A DNA stretch of 64,000 bases, from the NCBI GenBank assembly GCA_963751955.1, contig CAVVWM010000009.1, forward strand, positions 1 to 64,000. The letters run 5' to 3'. This stretch comes from JABDIY01 sp963751955. Its GTDB lineage: Bacteria > Actinomycetota > Acidimicrobiia > Acidimicrobiales > SZUA-35. Of the stretch, positions 46,264 to 58,856 are shown in pieces. Below the pieces are notes generated by a model. The model was not told the origin of the DNA, did not search any database, and saw nothing but the letters and a program-made list of their open reading frames with translations. Numbering within the stretch: position 1 is the stretch's first letter; the number at the start of each line of letters is the position of its first letter. A program made the translations under genes and the position numbers.

Positions 46264-49200
46264 TGGGTCCGAGCGAGAAGTCTGGCTTTGGCCACCGACT
46301 GCTGAGGGTGCTGGCGGCCACGGCGCTTGTTCTGAGCCACCTCGTGTTGGTGGCCGACACCGCTGAAGCTGCGACCTGGACTCCACAGGTGACGCCGCTG
46401 TTCGAGGACGTCAACGCGATCGACATGGTTGACGCCACAATCGGGTATGCGGCCGGCAAAGGAGGGGCGGTGTGGAAGACGGTAGACGGGGGCGTGACGT
46501 TCAACCCGGTACCAGCTCCGACGACAGAAGAACTCCTCGCTGTCGAGTTCGTCGATGCCAACACTGGATACGTCGTCGGAGCGAAGGGCGTCATCCTCAA
46601 AACCACAGACGGCGGCGTCACGTGGACCATGCAGACCCACCCTGCGGGAACGGTCAGCCTGACCGGGGTCAGCTTCCCCGTCGATTCCAGCTCCGGCACG
46701 GTTGTCGGCGTTGGGCCGACCATCCTCACCACCACCAACGGCGGCGCCACTTGGGAGCTTCGATCGTCGGTGACAGACCAGCTGGAGGCAGTTGACTTCC
46801 CGATCGACAACGTCACGGGCTTTGCTGTCGGTCTCGGGGGACGGGTCATGAAGACCACCAACAGCGGGGTGTTCTGGCGTGGCGTCAACTCGCCAACCAC
46901 CGACGATCTCTACGGCGTCGACTTCCTCCCCGACGGCGTCACCGGGTATGCCGTGGGCAAAGACGGCATCATCTTCAAAACGACCGATGGCGCGGTCAGC
47001 TGGACGACCCAGGTTTCGGGGACTACCGACGATCTCTACAGCGTGCACTTTCCCGTCGATGCCACCACCGGCTATGCGGTCGGCCAGGGCGGCATCATCG
47101 TCAAGACCACAGACGGCGGGGCTACGTGGGTGACGCAGGTCTCCGGCGTCAGCAATCACCTCCAGGCGATCTACTTTCCCGTCGACAATGATACAGGGTT
47201 TGCGGTGGGCGACGGCGGCACCATTCTGACAACGTCGGATGCAGGCTCGAGCTGGGTGGCGCCACCGCCGTCGGGTTCCACCAAGAACCTGCAGGCGATT
47301 CACTTTCCGACGAGCACGACCGTCGGCTACACGGTCGGCCAGGACGGCACCATCCTCAAGACCACCGACGGCGGCACAGGGTGGGCCCCGCAACCTTCAG
47401 GTGTGTCCAAGGATCTGTTCGGCGTGAACTTCGCCGATGACGATGTGGGCTACACGGTCGGCCAGGACGGCACCATTCTCAAGACCATCGACGGTGGCAC
47501 AACGTGGGCGCCGCAGAGTTCGACCACCTCCGAGAACCTGTTCGGGGTTGTGTTCCCGGTCGACGGCTCAACGGGCTTCGCCGTGGGTAAAAATGGCGTC
47601 ACTCCCCGCACCAACGACGGTGGCGCCACATGGACCGTCCCGATGGCAGCTACGACCGAGCACCTCACAGCCGTGCACTATCCAAGCGCCACCATCGGCT
47701 ACTCCGCCGGTGCCAAAGGCACGATCATCAAAACCACCGACGGCGGCACCACCTGGGCCGCACAGGTGTCGGGGACAACCGAAGACCTGAACGGCATCAC
47801 CTTCGCCGACGACTCGGTCGGATACGCCGCCGGCCAAAACGGTACGATTCTCAAGACGATCAACGGCGGTGCTTCCTGGACAGCGCAGGCCTCTGGAACG
47901 GCTGCGGATCTGCTGGACGTCGACTTCGCCGACGCTTTGAATGGAACGGCGGTCGGCAAATTCAAAGCAGGGGTCGTAACGACCGACGGCGGTGCCACCT
48001 GGCTGCCCCTCTCCAACCCAATTCCCGGAGACATCGCCGGCGTCGCCACGCCGATGGCCGGGACCATCCTTTTGGTCGGCCCCGGACCGACGATTGCGAG
48101 ATCGATCGATGGCGGAGCCACTTGGACATCACCGACTCCCTCTACGCTCAAGCTGTTCGCTCTCGACTTCGCCACCCCAGACATCGGCTATGCGGTCGGC
48201 GAGAAGGGACAGGCCCTCAAAACCACCGACGGTGGAACGAGCTGGAACCCGCTCGGCACTCCAGTCTCCACGGACTTGAATGACGTCCACTTTGTCAACG
48301 CGACGACCGGATACCTCGTCGGCAAGAACGGAACCATCCTCAAAACCACAGACGGGGGGGCGAGCTTCTCGTCGCTGCTGTCAGGCACCACCGAGGACCT
48401 CTTTGCGGTCAGCTTCCCCGTCGACGCCACCACCGGGTACGCAGTCGGAAAGAACGGCACAATTGTCAAGACCACCGATAGCGGAGCCAACTGGTTCACC
48501 CAGGTCTCGGGCACGCTAGAGGATCTGTATGACGCCGACTTTGCCGACAACTCGGCCGGCGTTGCCGTAGGTAAGAACGGCATCATCGTGCAGACCTCGG
48601 ATGGTGGTGCCGTGTGGTCGACACGACTGTCCGGAGTCACATCCGATCTCAACGCCGTAGAGCTTACGTCGGACCCCGACATCGCCTACGTCGTCGGCAA
48701 ATCGGGCGTCGTGCTCAAATCGACCGACGGCGGTTCCGCCTGGTCATCGCTCACCTCCGGAACCACGGAGGATCTCGAGGGAGTGAGCTTTCCCGTCGAT
48801 TCCGTGACCGGCTTCGTGGCCGGCAACAAGGGTATCGTCCTTGCGACCACAGACGGAACCACCTGGTCCACGAGCGACACCCCTGTGTCGAGCCGGTTGC
48901 ACGATGTTTCCTTCACCTCCAACACGATCGGCGCGGCTGTCGGTGACGGCCCGACCATCATCACCACCACCGACTCGACCGATGAGTGGATCGACCGTAC
49001 CCCCTCCGCCGGGCACGTGTTCGCAATCGACTTCCCGACCGGCCCGTCCACAGGTTTCGCTGTCGGTAAACAGGGCAGCGTTCTCAAGACGACCGATGGC
49101 GTCAATTGGCAACCACTCAGCCCGCCCACGACCGAGGACCTGGTTGGGCTCGATTTCGTCGACGACAACAACGGATTCGCGGTCGGCAAGGACGGATTGA

Positions 49201-52200
49201 TCGTCAAGACGACCAATGGTGGCATTGGCTGGTCAACCCTCACCTCTGGCACCCTCAAGGACCTCAAAGGAGTGGCGTTCCCCGTCGATGCACTGACGGG
49301 TTTCGTCGTCGGCAAGGACGGCACGATCCTCAAGACCACCGATGGTGGCTCGGCGTGGAGCATTCTCACCTCGGGCACGTCCAAAGATCTATTCGCAATC
49401 TCCTTCCCGACAGACGCAACCGCTGGCTTCGCAGTCGGCCAGGATGGCACGATCCTGAAGACGACCGACGGGGGCGGCTCCTGGTCGCTGCAGACCACAC
49501 CAACCACCGAGGACCTGCTGGCAGTGTCGTTCCCCGTCGACACCATGACCGGCTATGCAGCCGGCAAGAAGGGCGTCGTGCTCAAGACGATCGACGGCGG
49601 TAGCTCCTGGTCGCTGCAGACCACGCCAACCACCGAGGACCTGTATGGAATGGATTTCGTTGCCGGCGCAATCGGCCATGCAGTCGGCAAGAACGGCACC
49701 CTCCTGCACACCGATGACGGTGGTGCCGGGTGGACAACGGACGCCTCGGGCACCACAAAGACTCTGCGGGCGGTCACGTTCCCGATGAACTCCGCCGACG
49801 GTTGGGCGGCCGGCGAAGGGCCCACGATTCTCAAAGGCTTCGATCCGCTACCGCCCAACACACCCCCGACAGCGGTGGATGACGCGACGATCGACCAGCC
49901 GGTTGACACTGCCGTCGCTGATCGATGTGCTGGCCAACGACTCCGATCCGAACAGCGATCCGCTCACGGTCGATTCGGTCACGCAGGGAACCAACGGGAC
50001 GGTGGTCAACAACGGAACCGATGTCACCTACACACCGAATGCCATCTGGACCGGAATCGACACCTTCACCTACACCGCCACCGACGGCAACGGCGGCACC
50101 GACACTGCCACCGTGACGGTCACCGTGGATCCAACAACTGTGGTGGTCAACTCGACCGGCGACGGCGGTGATTCCAATGTTGGCGATGGTTTCTGCGACA
50201 CCGGCGGACAGAACAGCCAGCTCGAGACCGAATGCACCCTGCGGGCCGCCCTCGCAGAGGCAAATGGTTCCGCCACCATCGAGGTCGTCCACTTCGACAT
50301 ACCGGCGTCTGAATTGGGCCACAGCGGCGGGATCTGGACGATCGCCCCCGGTTCGCCATTGCCGCCAGTGGCGACCACGATGTCGATCGACGGTTCGACC
50401 CAACCTGGATACGCGACCACCCCGATCGTCGAGATCAGAGGAGACGGCGCCGGCACCGACATCGACGGGTTCATCGTGACCGGCGACAACGCCACAATTC
50501 GCGGCCTGGCCATCAACCGATTCACCGACGACGGGATCCAGGTGAACGCCGGTGCCACCGGAACCACCATCGCCGGCAACCACATCGGCACAGATCCGTC
50601 GGGCCTTGTCGATCGCGGCAACCTCGACAAAGGCATCGACATCCAGAACGGCTCGGGGCCCAGCACGGTCGGCGGGCTGACCGCAGCCGACAGGAACGTG
50701 ATCTCGGGCAACAACGACGACGGCATTGTGATCTGGCAGTCCGCTGACAACGTGATCATCGGCAACTACATCGGCACCGACGCCACCGGAAACTCCCCAC
50801 TGCCCAACGGCTCCGACGGAATCTCACTGGGCGGCACCGGCGCTGACACCAACATCATCGGTCAACCCGGTGCTGGAAACGTGCTATCCGGAAACACTGA
50901 CGATGGAATCGAACTAGCCTTCGACGTGAGCGACAATGTGCTTCAGGGCAACATCATCGGCCTCGGCGCCGACGGCGACACTCTTGTCGCCAACGGCCGG
51001 CACGGCGTTGTGATCTACGACGGAGCCAACAGCACCCGCATCGGCGGGAGCGGAGCGGGAGAAGGCAACGTCATCTCCGGCAACACCGAAACCGGCGTCC
51101 ACATCAACGGAAACAGCAACTCTGCGACGACCGGGAATCTGGTAGTAGGCAACATCATCGGGACCGATTCCTCGGGCACCACGGCCCGAGCCAATGGAAC
51201 CGCCGGCGTACACATCTTCGGGGGCGCCCACACCAACGTCGTCGGAGGAACGGCGGCATCACACCGAAACGTGATCTCCGGCAACGGTGGATACGGGATC
51301 GACATCGAGGGTTCCGGCACAGACGCCAACATCGTTTCTGCCAACTACATCGGAACCGATCTCGCCGGAACCGCCGATGTGGGCAACACCACCGACGGCG
51401 TCGCCATCCGTGGCGGCGCACAGGGCAATACCGTCGGCGGTCTCACGACGGCCGAACGAAACATCATCGCCGGAAACAAAAACGACGGAGTCTGGATCAC
51501 AGGCCTCGGAACCGACAACAACCTGGTCCAGGGCAACTGGATCGGCTTCGGAGTCGACGGGAGCGCCGTGGCCAACTCGTTCCACGGGGTTGCGGTGGAG
51601 AACGCTGCGGCGGACAACATGATCGGTGGCGACACAGCTGCGGCCTCCAACCGAATCGGCAACTCTCTCTGGGACGGCGTCGCGATCGCCGGGGGTACAG
51701 GGTCGGGTAACTCGATCCTCGGCAACTCGATCGTCGACAACACGGGCCTCGGAATCGACTTGGACAACGACGGGGTGACCGCCAACGATGTCGATGATGT
51801 CGACACAGGACCAAACGGTCTTCTCAACTTCCCGGAGATCACCAGCGCCACCGAACTGACAGGCACGGTGACGGTCGACTACGACCTCGATGTCCCGACC
51901 GGAAGCTACCGGGTCGAGTTCTTCGCCAACCCATCGGGGTCAGACCCCACCGGCTACGGCGAGGGCGAGACGTTCGTCCACGCTCAGACGATCGCTCACG
52001 CGGAGCGGGCACCGAAGCGTTCACGACCACGTTCACCGGCAGCGCCGGAGACGTTCTCACCGCCACCGCCACCCGCATCCTGCCGGGGCCGACCTATTCC
52101 TCCACCTCGGAGTTTTCCCAGGCATTCACGGTGACACCCGAAGTTGTCGCCCTCCTCTCCGGTTCGGTGCTGGAAGACGTGAACGGTGACGGCGACATCC

Positions 52201-55200
52201 TCGATGACGGTGTGGGGGTGCCCGGGGTTGCAGTGTCGATCTACGCCGACCAGGGCGACGGGGACCCCGACAACGGTGATACCGCGGTCGGATCGACGGT
52301 CACAGATGGTTCGGGCGACTGGTCGGTCACCGTGTACGGCGACGGCACATATTGGGCGACTGTGGATTCAACCAATATTGCTCCAGCTGCGGGGTACAAC
52401 CCGTCGTTCGGAATCGGCGATGTGTGGGCAGACCAGACCTATGGATCGGTTGGGGCGGTCAGCTTCGATGGATCAGTGTTCAGCTATTCCGGCGCAGATG
52501 GCCCACTGTTTGGTGGCAGAGAGTCAAGCCGGTCCGACGACTTCGCGACCCTGGCCGGATCCGAACATGTCCATCGCGTCATCGTCGCTGGCTCCGACGT
52601 GTCCGGCATCGACTCGGGGCTCTCGTTCCAGGCTCTCACCAACACCGTCGATGACCTCGATCCCGCGCAGCACCAGGGATCACTACGACAGTTCATCGAG
52701 AACAGCGAGGCGGTGGCGGGTCAACAGACGAGCCGCTTCGCAATTCCAACGACCGATCCCGGTTATTCGGCCAGCCCTCTTTCCTACACCATCCAGCCGG
52801 TAGCCGATCTGCCGACGATCACCGATCAGGTTGTGGTCGACGCCAGCACCCAGGCCGGGTTCGCAGGCACGCCGGTAGTCGAGCTGGACGGCTCGCTGAT
52901 CGGGGCGGGCTCGACGGGCCTGACAATCGACTCCACCGCAACAACGGTTCGCGGATTCGTGATCAACCGCTTCGAGACCGCCATCTCGGTGACCGGCGGA
53001 GCCGACAACGTGGTCGTCGGCAACTACCTGGGCCCCGACGTCACCGGACTCATCGGTGAAGTGGGGAACACTGCGGAGGGCCTGTTCATCGCAAACGCGA
53101 CCGGCACCATTATTGGCGGCACCAATCCAGCCGACCGCAATGTGATTTCCGGCAACAGACTACGAGGCATCTGGATCGACGACTTCGGCGACGGCCCGGC
53201 ACCGACCGCATCCGGCACGGTGCTCCTCGGGAACTACATAGGCCCCGACGCCGCCGGCGCGGCGGCACTCCCCTTCGACGGGGTGGGCAGCTATCAACAG
53301 ATCGGCATGGCCCTCTGGGATGGTCCTGCCAACACGATCGGCGGAGCCGGGCCGGGAGAAGCAAACGTCATCTCCGGCAACGACTGGTATGGCATCTACA
53401 TCTGGGGTCCAAACGCCACCGGCAACACCGTCCAGGGCAATATCATCGGGCTCGATCAGTCAGCCACGTCACCGGTTGGGAACGGAGCCGACGATCCGAC
53501 CACGCGGTCCGGTGTCTACCTGAGCGCCGCGCCGGGGAATCTGATCGGCGGCACAGGCGCCGGGGAAGGGAACATCATCGCCGGCAACGACGCCAACGGC
53601 GTGATCGTGCAGAACGCCGGCTCGGTCGCCAACTCGATTCTCGGCAACCAGATCTACGGCAACACCGGCATTGGGATCGACCTGGGGATGGACGGGGTCA
53701 CGAACAACGATTCACTCGACACCGACAGCGGGGCCAACGATCTACTGAACTTCCCCGAGCTGGCAGAAGCAAGCGCCGCCGGCGGGACACTCACGCTCGA
53801 AATGACCCTGGACGTTCCCGCCGGAGACTACCGGATCGAGTTCTTCACCAACCCATCGGGGTCTGACCCCTCCGGCCACGGCGAGGGCGAGGTCTTCCGG
53901 CACGGTGAGCTCATCGCCCACCCCGGTGGTGGACCTCAGACCTATCAGGTCTCGTTCTCGGGGAATGTGGGCGATGTGGTCTCCGCCACCACCACTGAAC
54001 TGTTCGCCGGCCTGTCCTATGGATCGACCTCGGAATTCTCCCAAGTCGTCGTCGCCGCCGCCGGCGGTGGACTGTTCGCCGACTCCAGTGAGCGGCGTTC
54101 TGACCTCGCCGAAGTCGGAACGGTCGACCAGGTACCCGGCACAGCCGGGTTGGGTGCACGATTCTCCGGCGCCGGTGACCGTCTCGTCGGACCCGCAACC
54201 GACCTCGTTTCCGGTGAACTCACGATGTCCGCATGGGTGAACCCCACCGGCCTCGGCACCGATCCCCGTATCGTCGCCAAGACCGCGAGCGACGGAAACA
54301 CGGTCTATGAGCTCCTGATCGACGACGCCACATCTGAAGCGGTCGCTCGTATCAAGGTGGGCGGCAGCACCGTCGAGGTACGAGGTGGTTCGATTTCAAT
54401 CGGAGCCTGGCATCAGGTGGCAGCGACGTGGGACGGCGCAACCATCACGCTCTACGTCGACGGAGTCCCGGTGGACAGCGCGGCAGCGGTCGGAGCATTG
54501 GCCACCGATCTCACCATGCCCCTGGTGATCGGCAACGTCGGCGCCGGAACCCGCAGCTTCAACGGCACCATCGACCATGTGCGGGTCAGTCATGCGGCTC
54601 GACCCACTGCTTGGATCACCACAGCGTTCAACAACATCAGCGACCCAGCCTCGTTCGTGTCGATCGGCGGTCCTCAGACCGGCATTCCAGGTCCGTGGTT
54701 AGCGTCAGCCGGCCTGAGCCGAACCGGCTCATTCGCCCTCTCGGCTCCCGAGACCGTCGACGGGGCCGATGCCTGGGCCACCGCCATCGGTATCGATGAA
54801 CCGGGCGTGGAATTCGAAGCGTGGTGGCAGTTGAGCGACCCGACCCTCGTCGACGCAGCCGGCGGCACCCGAACCGGCGCAGCCCCTACAGATCAGAACG
54901 AGACCGCTCTCGCTGGCTCGGTATTCGACCTCGGTTCGATCGTTGGCGGCACCCGCATCCAGGACGCCACCTCGGTGACCGGTGCTCCCCCAGCCACCTG
55001 GGTCAAGGTGGTCGTCAGGACCGACGAAACGGGAACCAGTTCGGTCTGGATCGACGACCTGATGGTTATCGGACCGACCCTTCACAGCGCCGGGGGCTCG
55101 AGCGGTTCGGTCGGTCTTCGCATCGGCGAACTTCCGACGGCTGAGACGTGGCACATCGACGATGTACAGCTCCGGCGCCTGGTGAGCGACGAACCTGTGA

Positions 55201-55229
55201 CCTCACTGGGTCCGCTCGATCGGAACTAG
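46263..55229 (+). CDS. Giant surface adhesin: 28 Ycf48-like propeller repeats, Ig-like, two beta-helix regions, SD-repeat, LamG (two frameshifts as sequenced)
   Basis: 2,988 residues when two single-base changes are corrected (an extra base near 49917, a missing base near 52000). A signal peptide (LRVLAATALVLSHLVLVADT) leads into 28 repeats of ~42 residues with the Ycf48/HCF136/BNR pattern (FPVDATTGYAVG, GTILKTTDGG, W), which equals four seven-bladed propellers. Then come an Ig-like cadherin type (VLANDSDPNSDPLTV), a right-handed beta-helix opening with ECTLRAALAEAN and TVGGLTAADRNVISGNN-type turns, an SdrD B-like unit (GSVLEDVNGDGDILDDGVG), a second beta-helix and a LamG sandwich (WHQVAATWDGATITLYVDG). 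No sorting signal or C-terminal helix was seen. Probably exported and held by the TasA-like fibre. Confidence 0.85.
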
Positions 55230-55251
55230 GAAATCGGTGGATTGCGCAGCC

Positions 55252-56151
55252 TCAGAGCACCGACCGGGCGGCCGCCTCCACCGAGCGACCCACCGCCTCG
55301 AACGCAGCCTCGGCAACATTGAACGGCGGCATCGACAGACTCGGCTCGACCGACTGAGTGGCGACTGCGAAACAGGTGTCCCCGTCGAAGGCGGTATGAA
55401 CCGGTCGCAGGCAAACCGCCAGGGCGTCATGGGCTCTGACGCACACCCTGGTGAGCTCGTCACGGGTGAGCGCAGCGTCGGTGGCCACCACGACCAGAGT
55501 GGTGTTCTCCCCGACAGGAGGCGGTATGGCCAGTGGGCCCGGGACGACATCCCCACCCGACAGCGGTTCACCTTCCAGCGAGAACGCATCACCGATGGCG
55601 TTCAGTACGACCAGGGCGGCGACCGTGACATCGCCCCACCGGACCGCAACCGAGCCGATGGCACCGGGATTGGGCTCGCCCCGCCATTTGGAGATGGTGG
55701 CCGCGGTGCCCACGCCGATCGGTCCGGACACCACCGGTTCTCCGGTCGCAGCGTGATAGGCCAGACGTCCACTCTCGGCGGTCGGTCGGATGGACGAATC
55801 GATCACCGGCAGATCGAAGATCGCGGCGGTGGGAACGATCGGCACCACGCCGGCGGGAGTGGGAAAACCTCTGCCATCGGCTTCCAGTTCTGCCATAACG
55901 CCGTCGGCGACAGCCAGACCGAAGGCGCTTCCGCCGGTGAGCACGAAGGCGTGGGCGGCCTCCACCGACATCCCCGGCGCCAGAAGGGCTGTCTCCCGAG
56001 ATCCGGGCGCCGCTCCTCGGGTTTCCTGGGTCACCACGTTGGGTTCGGGAAGGGTGATGACCGTGCAGCCGGTGGCGCCTCCGGGATCGCTCCAGTGGCC
56101 CACCTTGATTCCTTCAACCGAGGTGAGACTGCCTCCTTCGATGAGGGTCAT
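55252..56151 (-). CDS. P1-family (DmpA-like) aminopeptidase
   Basis: A 299-residue protein of peptidase family S58/P1. TSVEGIKVGHWSDPGGATGC is the hallmark N-terminus. FVLTGGSAFGLAVADGVMAE is the conserved block after the oxyanion region. NAIGDAFSLEGEPLSG and TTLVVVATDAALTRDELTR include the Thr that becomes the N-terminal nucleophile after self-cleavage in family members. They release N-terminal D- or L-residues from peptides. Start ATG 56151 has AGGAGG upstream. It lies 10 bp behind the SDR gene in the same direction. Confidence 0.85.
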   Translation of the reverse strand: MTLIEGGSLTSVEGIKVGHWSDPGGATGCTVITLPEPNVVTQETRGAAPGSRETALLAPGMSVEAAHAFVLTGGSAFGLAVADGVMAELEADGRGFPTPAGVVPIVPTAAIFDLPVIDSSIRPTAESGRLAYHAATGEPVVSGPIGVGTAATISKWRGEPNPGAIGSVAVRWGDVTVAALVVLNAIGDAFSLEGEPLSGGDVVPGPLAIPPPVGENTTLVVVATDAALTRDELTRVCVRAHDALAVCLRPVHTAFDGDTCFAVATQSVEPSLSMPPFNVAEAAFEAVGRSVEAAARSVL

Positions 56152-56161
56152 TACGCGCCTC

Positions 56162-56954
56162 CTAAAGCGGTGGGTTGAAGCGGCCGTCGATCGCCAGCCA
56201 GCCACCGTCAGCGACCAGCAGTGAACCGGTGACGAAACTGGATGCGTCGGATGCCAGGTAGACGATCGGACCGGCCATCTCGCTGGGTTGGGCCCACCGA
56301 CCAAGTGCGCTCTTGTCGGCGTAGGCCTCGTACCAATCGGGAATGTCTTTGATCTGTTGTGTGAGTGGGGTCTCCACCACCCCGGGGGCCAGGGCGTTGA
56401 CCCGAACGTTCTGCGGACCCAGTTCGGCGGCAAGGGTACGAATCATCTGAAGTACGCCGGCCTTGGTGGCGGCATAGACACCCTGACCGGGCTCCACCAC
56501 CTGGGAACGGATCGACGAGATCGCCACAATCGATCCAGCGCCCTTGTCGGCCATCAGCCGCCCGGCGGTGGTGATTGCGTTGAAGGTGCCCGAGCATGTT
56601 CACCGACACGACCCGAAGGAACTCCTCTTCGGTCACCTCCAGAAGCCGCTTCCGCACGTTGATAGCCGGTGTCGTGATGAGCACATCGGGGGTGCCGAAG
56701 TTGTCGAAGAGCGAGTGGATCGAGGCTGCGTTGCCGACATCAACAGTTGCGGCCGACGCAGTTCCCCCTCCATCCACGATCTCGTCGCTCACCCGGTTGG
56801 CGCTCTCTTCGGAGAGATCGGCGCAGAGAACATCGGCACCGTGGGCGGCCAGAGCCAGAGCGCCGGCCTCACCGATACCACTTCCGGCCCCGATGACAAC
56901 AACCCTCTTGCCCTCGAGGCTGAACAGACTTCGGTACGACTCCAGACGAGACAT
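56162..56954 (-). CDS. Short-chain dehydrogenase/reductase (single frameshift as sequenced)
   Basis: 263 residues once one base is removed from the G run on the minus strand (plus strand CCC at 56589-56591), restoring NMLGTFNAITTAGRLMADKG. N-terminal GAGSGIGEAGALALAAHGAD binds NAD(P), IVAISSIRSQVVEPGQGVYA holds the Ser, and YAATKAGVLQMIRTLAAEL the Tyr-x-x-x-Lys pair. VNALAPGVVETPL and VTGSLLVADGGW complete the family. Substrate unknown. Divergent from the peptide ABC transporter. Confidence 0.85.
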
Positions 56955-57039
56955 ATGGCGAGTCTATGCATAGCTTGGGCTACCGCAGAAACGTTCGCAG
57001 CACTCACGGCAACCTGCGCTCCGCTATAACAGTCGGAGT

Positions 57040-57978
57040 ATGTACGTGGTCCGACGGGTTGGCGTGTTTCTGCTCAGCCTCATCGTCGCGTCGATGCTGG
57101 TGTTCGGCGTGATGTCGATTTTGCCTGGCGACCCCGCCACGGTGATCCTGGGAACCCGGGCGACCCCCGAGGCCGTGGAATCGCTTCGAGAAGAGTTGGG
57201 GCTCGACCGGCCGATTCCGGTTCAGTACTTCGATTGGTTCTCCGACGCCATGCGTGGAGATCTCGGCGAAAGCGTGTTCACCGGCAAGGCCATCGGCCCC
57301 CAGGTGGTGCAGCGACTGAAGGTCACCGTGCCGCTGGCGATCTTCGCTCTGATCCTCACCATGCTCATTTCGTTTCCGCTGGGCGTATTCGCAGCAGCTC
57401 GTCATCGTCAGAAAGGCGACGCCATCGTCTCGGTGGTCAGCCAGTTGGGTCTTGCCGTGCCAGCCTTCTGGGCCGGCTTGATGTTGGTCACGTTGTTCGC
57501 CGTGAACCTGCGATGGTTCCCAGCCAGCGGTTTTCCCGGCTGGGGTGAGTCGTTTTTCGGCTCGATCGAAGCTCTCATCCTTCCAGCGGTGGCGCTGGCG
57601 ATCGTGCAAAGCGCCATCATCACCCGCTATGTCCGGTCAGCAGTTCTGGAAACCCTGCGGGAGGAGTACATCCGTACCGCCCGATCGAAGGGGCTCACGC
57701 GCTCCCAAGCGCTTTGGCGCCACGGCCTTCGCAACGCATCGATACCTGTGCTGACCATCCTGGGCCTTCAGTTCGGCGCGCTTCTGGCCGGCACGGTGGT
57801 GATCGAATCGGTTTTCGTTCTTCCGGGCCTGGGCAAGATGTTGCTCGACGGTATAAGCAGGCGGGATCTGCCTCTGGTGCAGGGCGGTGCTTTCGTGATC
57901 GTTGGGATCATCCTGATGATCAACCTCGCCGTCGACCTCACGTACCGATTACTCGACCCTCGATTGAGGTCGCACTGA
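57040..57978 (+). CDS. Peptide ABC transporter permease (DppB-type)
   Basis: A 312-residue inner-membrane permease with six helices. N-terminal RRVGVFLLSLIVASMLVFGV, then SILPGDPATVILGTRATPEA, and the binding-protein-dependent EAA loop EYIRTARSKGLTRSQALWRH GLRN. It moves di- or oligopeptides. TGATG overlap with the next permease shows operon translation. Confidence 0.92.
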   Translation: MYVVRRVGVFLLSLIVASMLVFGVMSILPGDPATVILGTRATPEAVESLREELGLDRPIPVQYFDWFSDAMRGDLGESVFTGKAIGPQVVQRLKVTVPLAIFALILTMLISFPLGVFAAARHRQKGDAIVSVVSQLGLAVPAFWAGLMLVTLFAVNLRWFPASGFPGWGESFFGSIEALILPAVALAIVQSAIITRYVRSAVLETLREEYIRTARSKGLTRSQALWRHGLRNASIPVLTILGLQFGALLAGTVVIESVFVLPGLGKMLLDGISRRDLPLVQGGAFVIVGIILMINLAVDLTYRLLDPRLRSH

Positions 57979-58856
57979 TGTCGGTTCATGAAGCGACCTC
58001 CGCCGGGGAGCCAACCAAGCCCCGACGGTTCAGCCAATGGCGACGGCTCAACTTCATGGCTGGCTTCGTGATCGTCATGGGCGTTGTCTTGACAGCGCTC
58101 GTCTCGTTTGTTTGGACGCCGTTCAATCCCGAACTGGTGGCGGCGGACAAACGGCTTCTGGGGTTAGGCGAACGGGGCCACGTGCTTGGGACCGACCAGT
58201 TCGGCCGAGACCTCCTCAGCCAGATCATGGTGGGGTCGCGAACAGCGCTGTTCGTGGGCATCCTGGCGGTAACCATCGCGATCTTGATCGGCATTCCGCT
58301 GGGTGGGTTGGCAGCTGCTCGCCGGGGATGGGTGGAAGACGTGTTGATGAGGATGTCCGACGTGATCTACGCGTTCCCACCCGTTCTGCTCGCCATTTTG
58401 CTCGTCGCCGCGGTGAGCCCGGGTACAGCCTCAGCGATGGTGGCGATCGGCATCGCCTACATACCGATTGTTGCCAGGGTGACCCGCGGAGCTTCGCTTT
58501 CGATCTTCGAGCGAGACTATGTAGCCGCCGCCCGCACCTACGGGCGTGGCAAGACCTTCATCTTTCTCCGCCATGTGCTGCCCAATATTGCGTCGGTTCT
58601 CATCGTGCAGATGACCATTTTGTTCTCGCTTGCCATTCTCGCCGAGGCGGCGTTGTCGTTCCTCGGGATCGGAACCCAGCCGCCGACGCCGTCGTGGGGT
58701 CGCAGCCTGAGGGATGCGCAGACCTTCATATCGATAGCTCCCCGGCTGGCGATCTGGCCCGGCTTCGCCATCGCTCTCACCGTGCTTGGCTTCAACCTCA
58801 TGGGCGACGGACTACGGGACGCCCTCGACCCTCGTCTCGAATCGAGTCGGTCATGA
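57978..58856 (+). CDS. Peptide ABC transporter permease (DppC-type)
   Basis: A 292-residue second permease. GTDQFGRDLLSQIMVGSRTA is the DppC/OppC signature, and the EAA loop is ERDYVAAARTYGRGKTFIFL. SFLGIGTQPPTPSWGRSLRD is the characteristic C-terminal block. ATG 57978 overlaps the dppB-type stop; its own stop overlaps the ATPase gene by ATGA (58853-58856). Confidence 0.92.
   Translation: MSVHEATSAGEPTKPRRFSQWRRLNFMAGFVIVMGVVLTALVSFVWTPFNPELVAADKRLLGLGERGHVLGTDQFGRDLLSQIMVGSRTALFVGILAVTIAILIGIPLGGLAAARRGWVEDVLMRMSDVIYAFPPVLLAILLVAAVSPGTASAMVAIGIAYIPIVARVTRGASLSIFERDYVAAARTYGRGKTFIFLRHVLPNIASVLIVQMTILFSLAILAEAALSFLGIGTQPPTPSWGRSLRDAQTFISIAPRLAIWPGFAIALTVLGFNLMGDGLRDALDPRLESSRS

Noticed and set aside
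46170..47393. Minus-strand open frame of 407 codons in the adhesin
   Set aside because: It is antisense to the Ycf48 repeats and simply repeats their periodicity; no signal peptide, domain or ribosome binding site.
46400..49870. CRISPR or other DNA repeat array
   Set aside because: The periodicity is protein-level (about 126 bp) with divergent DNA and no conserved spacer/repeat alternation.
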